Below, piece after piece: positions 63,600-64,000 of a stretch of DNA of 64,000 nucleotides. The translations under genes were made by a program, and so were the position numbers. Source of the DNA: an uncultured Muribaculaceae bacterium (GTDB taxonomy: Bacteria; Bacteroidota; Bacteroidia; Bacteroidales; Muribaculaceae); NCBI GenBank assembly GCA_944320595.1, contig CALUIB010000011.1:1-64000 (forward strand). Reading direction: 5' to 3'. The notes beneath the pieces were generated by a model, which was not told the DNA's origin, did not search any database, and saw nothing but the letters and a program-made list of their open reading frames with translations. How positions within the stretch are numbered: the first letter of the stretch is position 1; each line of letters begins with the position of its first letter.

Positions 63600-64000
63600 T
63601 TAGTTGGCCGGTGCGAACATTTGTGCCTTGAACGACACCTCCATGCCCATGCACTTGAATGTGCCTGTCACGTTCTCGTTTTGGAAATAAGATGTGGGGT
63701 TGAACGACGGGTTCATCGTTGCCGAGAAGTCGGTTATTTTGTACTTGGGGTAGGGTGTGTTGGATATTTCGGGAATGATGCTGTCGGCCTTCAATTCAAG
63801 GAAAGTGCCGGTAATCGACGGGGTGACCGTTATGCTGGGGAATACCATTGATTGTATTCCGGGCATTTCGTCAACGAATTTAATATTGGCCAAAGCCAGG
63901 TCAACGAGTGCCGAATCGGCGTTGATGCGGTAAACCACCGACGCACGGCTCTCGTCGTAGTCGTAGGGTTCCGACCCCGGTGCTGTGGTGGTCACGGAGT
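63600..64000 (-). CDS. C-terminal part of an unrecognised, probably secreted protein (cut by window edge)
   Basis: 133 residues are visible; the frame is open to the right edge, so the start is outside. The visible part is beta-rich with alternating hydrophobic residues (ASVVYRINADSALVDLALAN, MVFPSITVTPSITGTFLEL, YFQNENVTGTFKCMGMEVSF). It resembles calycin-like lipoproteins of Bacteroidetes in general character, but I cannot assign a family. A strong terminator follows its stop. Confidence 0.6.
   Translation of the reverse strand, partial: SVTTTAPGSEPYDYDESRASVVYRINADSALVDLALANIKFVDEMPGIQSMVFPSITVTPSITGTFLELKADSIIPEISNTPYPKYKITDFSATMNPSFNPTSYFQNENVTGTFKCMGMEVSFKAQMFAPAN

Overview
The window looks like a chromosome segment from a Bacteroidales gut bacterium, possibly a Muribaculaceae/Bacteroides-type lineage; the family is a guess. 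Evidence: a type IX secretion (T9SS) PorV gene with several proteins carrying T9SS-like C-terminal sorting domains, BspA-type leucine-rich-repeat surface proteins, membrane-spanning TPR/AraC and DUF6377 regulators, a DUF4924 protein, a cobalamin-riboswitch BtuB/BtuG-like operon, and repeated TAnnTTTG -7 boxes typical of the Bacteroidetes primary sigma factor. No phage, transposase, integrase, CRISPR array, rRNA or tRNA was recognised.

Layout. 1-710: a 75-bp tandem repeat and a YefM/YoeB toxin-antitoxin pair whose toxin is frameshifted. 811-3792 (-): rex, a degenerate FAH-fold gene, porV and ispF. 3952-5814 (-): a secreted GH13 amylase. 6003-15616: a membrane AraC-type regulator and a block of four secreted surface proteins (three BspA-like LRR proteins and one 838-aa protein), with a repeat- and palindrome-rich 720-bp regulatory gap. 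15692-15878: inverted relatives of the first repeat, the last carrying a good promoter for a 59-aa membrane protein. 16135-20921 (+): dxs-trkA-trkH. 21058-24860 (-): a Crp/Fnr regulator, DUF4924, rfbD and prfC. 25219-27129 (+): dnaK behind a sigma-54-like element. 27236-33876 (-): a seven-gene TetR/TolC/HlyD/ABC export operon with palindromic operators. 34111-36557 (+): a split chromate-type transporter and folC. 36751-38877 (-): ridA, yihY and rnpB (RNase P RNA). 39306-42600 (+): a DUF6377 regulator, a 634-bp gap with strong hairpins, and mannose-1-phosphate guanylyltransferase. 42686-45506 (-): a Ser-type sulfatase and fucO. 45613-53824: two tandem mosaic AAA/PD-(D/E)XK genes divergent from a giant DnaQ-RecQ-UvrD fusion. 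53981-58674 (-): a cobalamin riboswitch, btuB, a btuG-like gene and a T9SS-type surface protein. 58802-64000: HU, two rhomboids, an EEP phosphatase-fold protein, an anaerobic sulfatase maturase, and the 3' part of one more gene.

Functional links. ispF and dxs both serve the MEP isoprenoid pathway. PorV would serve export of the CTD proteins at 8108, 10407, 12952, 13958 and 53981. The sulfatase maturase at 62232 could activate the Ser-type sulfatase at 42686. The least explained region is 45613-53824, where a recombining pair of AAA/nuclease genes shares a divergent control region with a triple-fusion exonuclease/helicase; a DNA-processing or defence role is an inference only.
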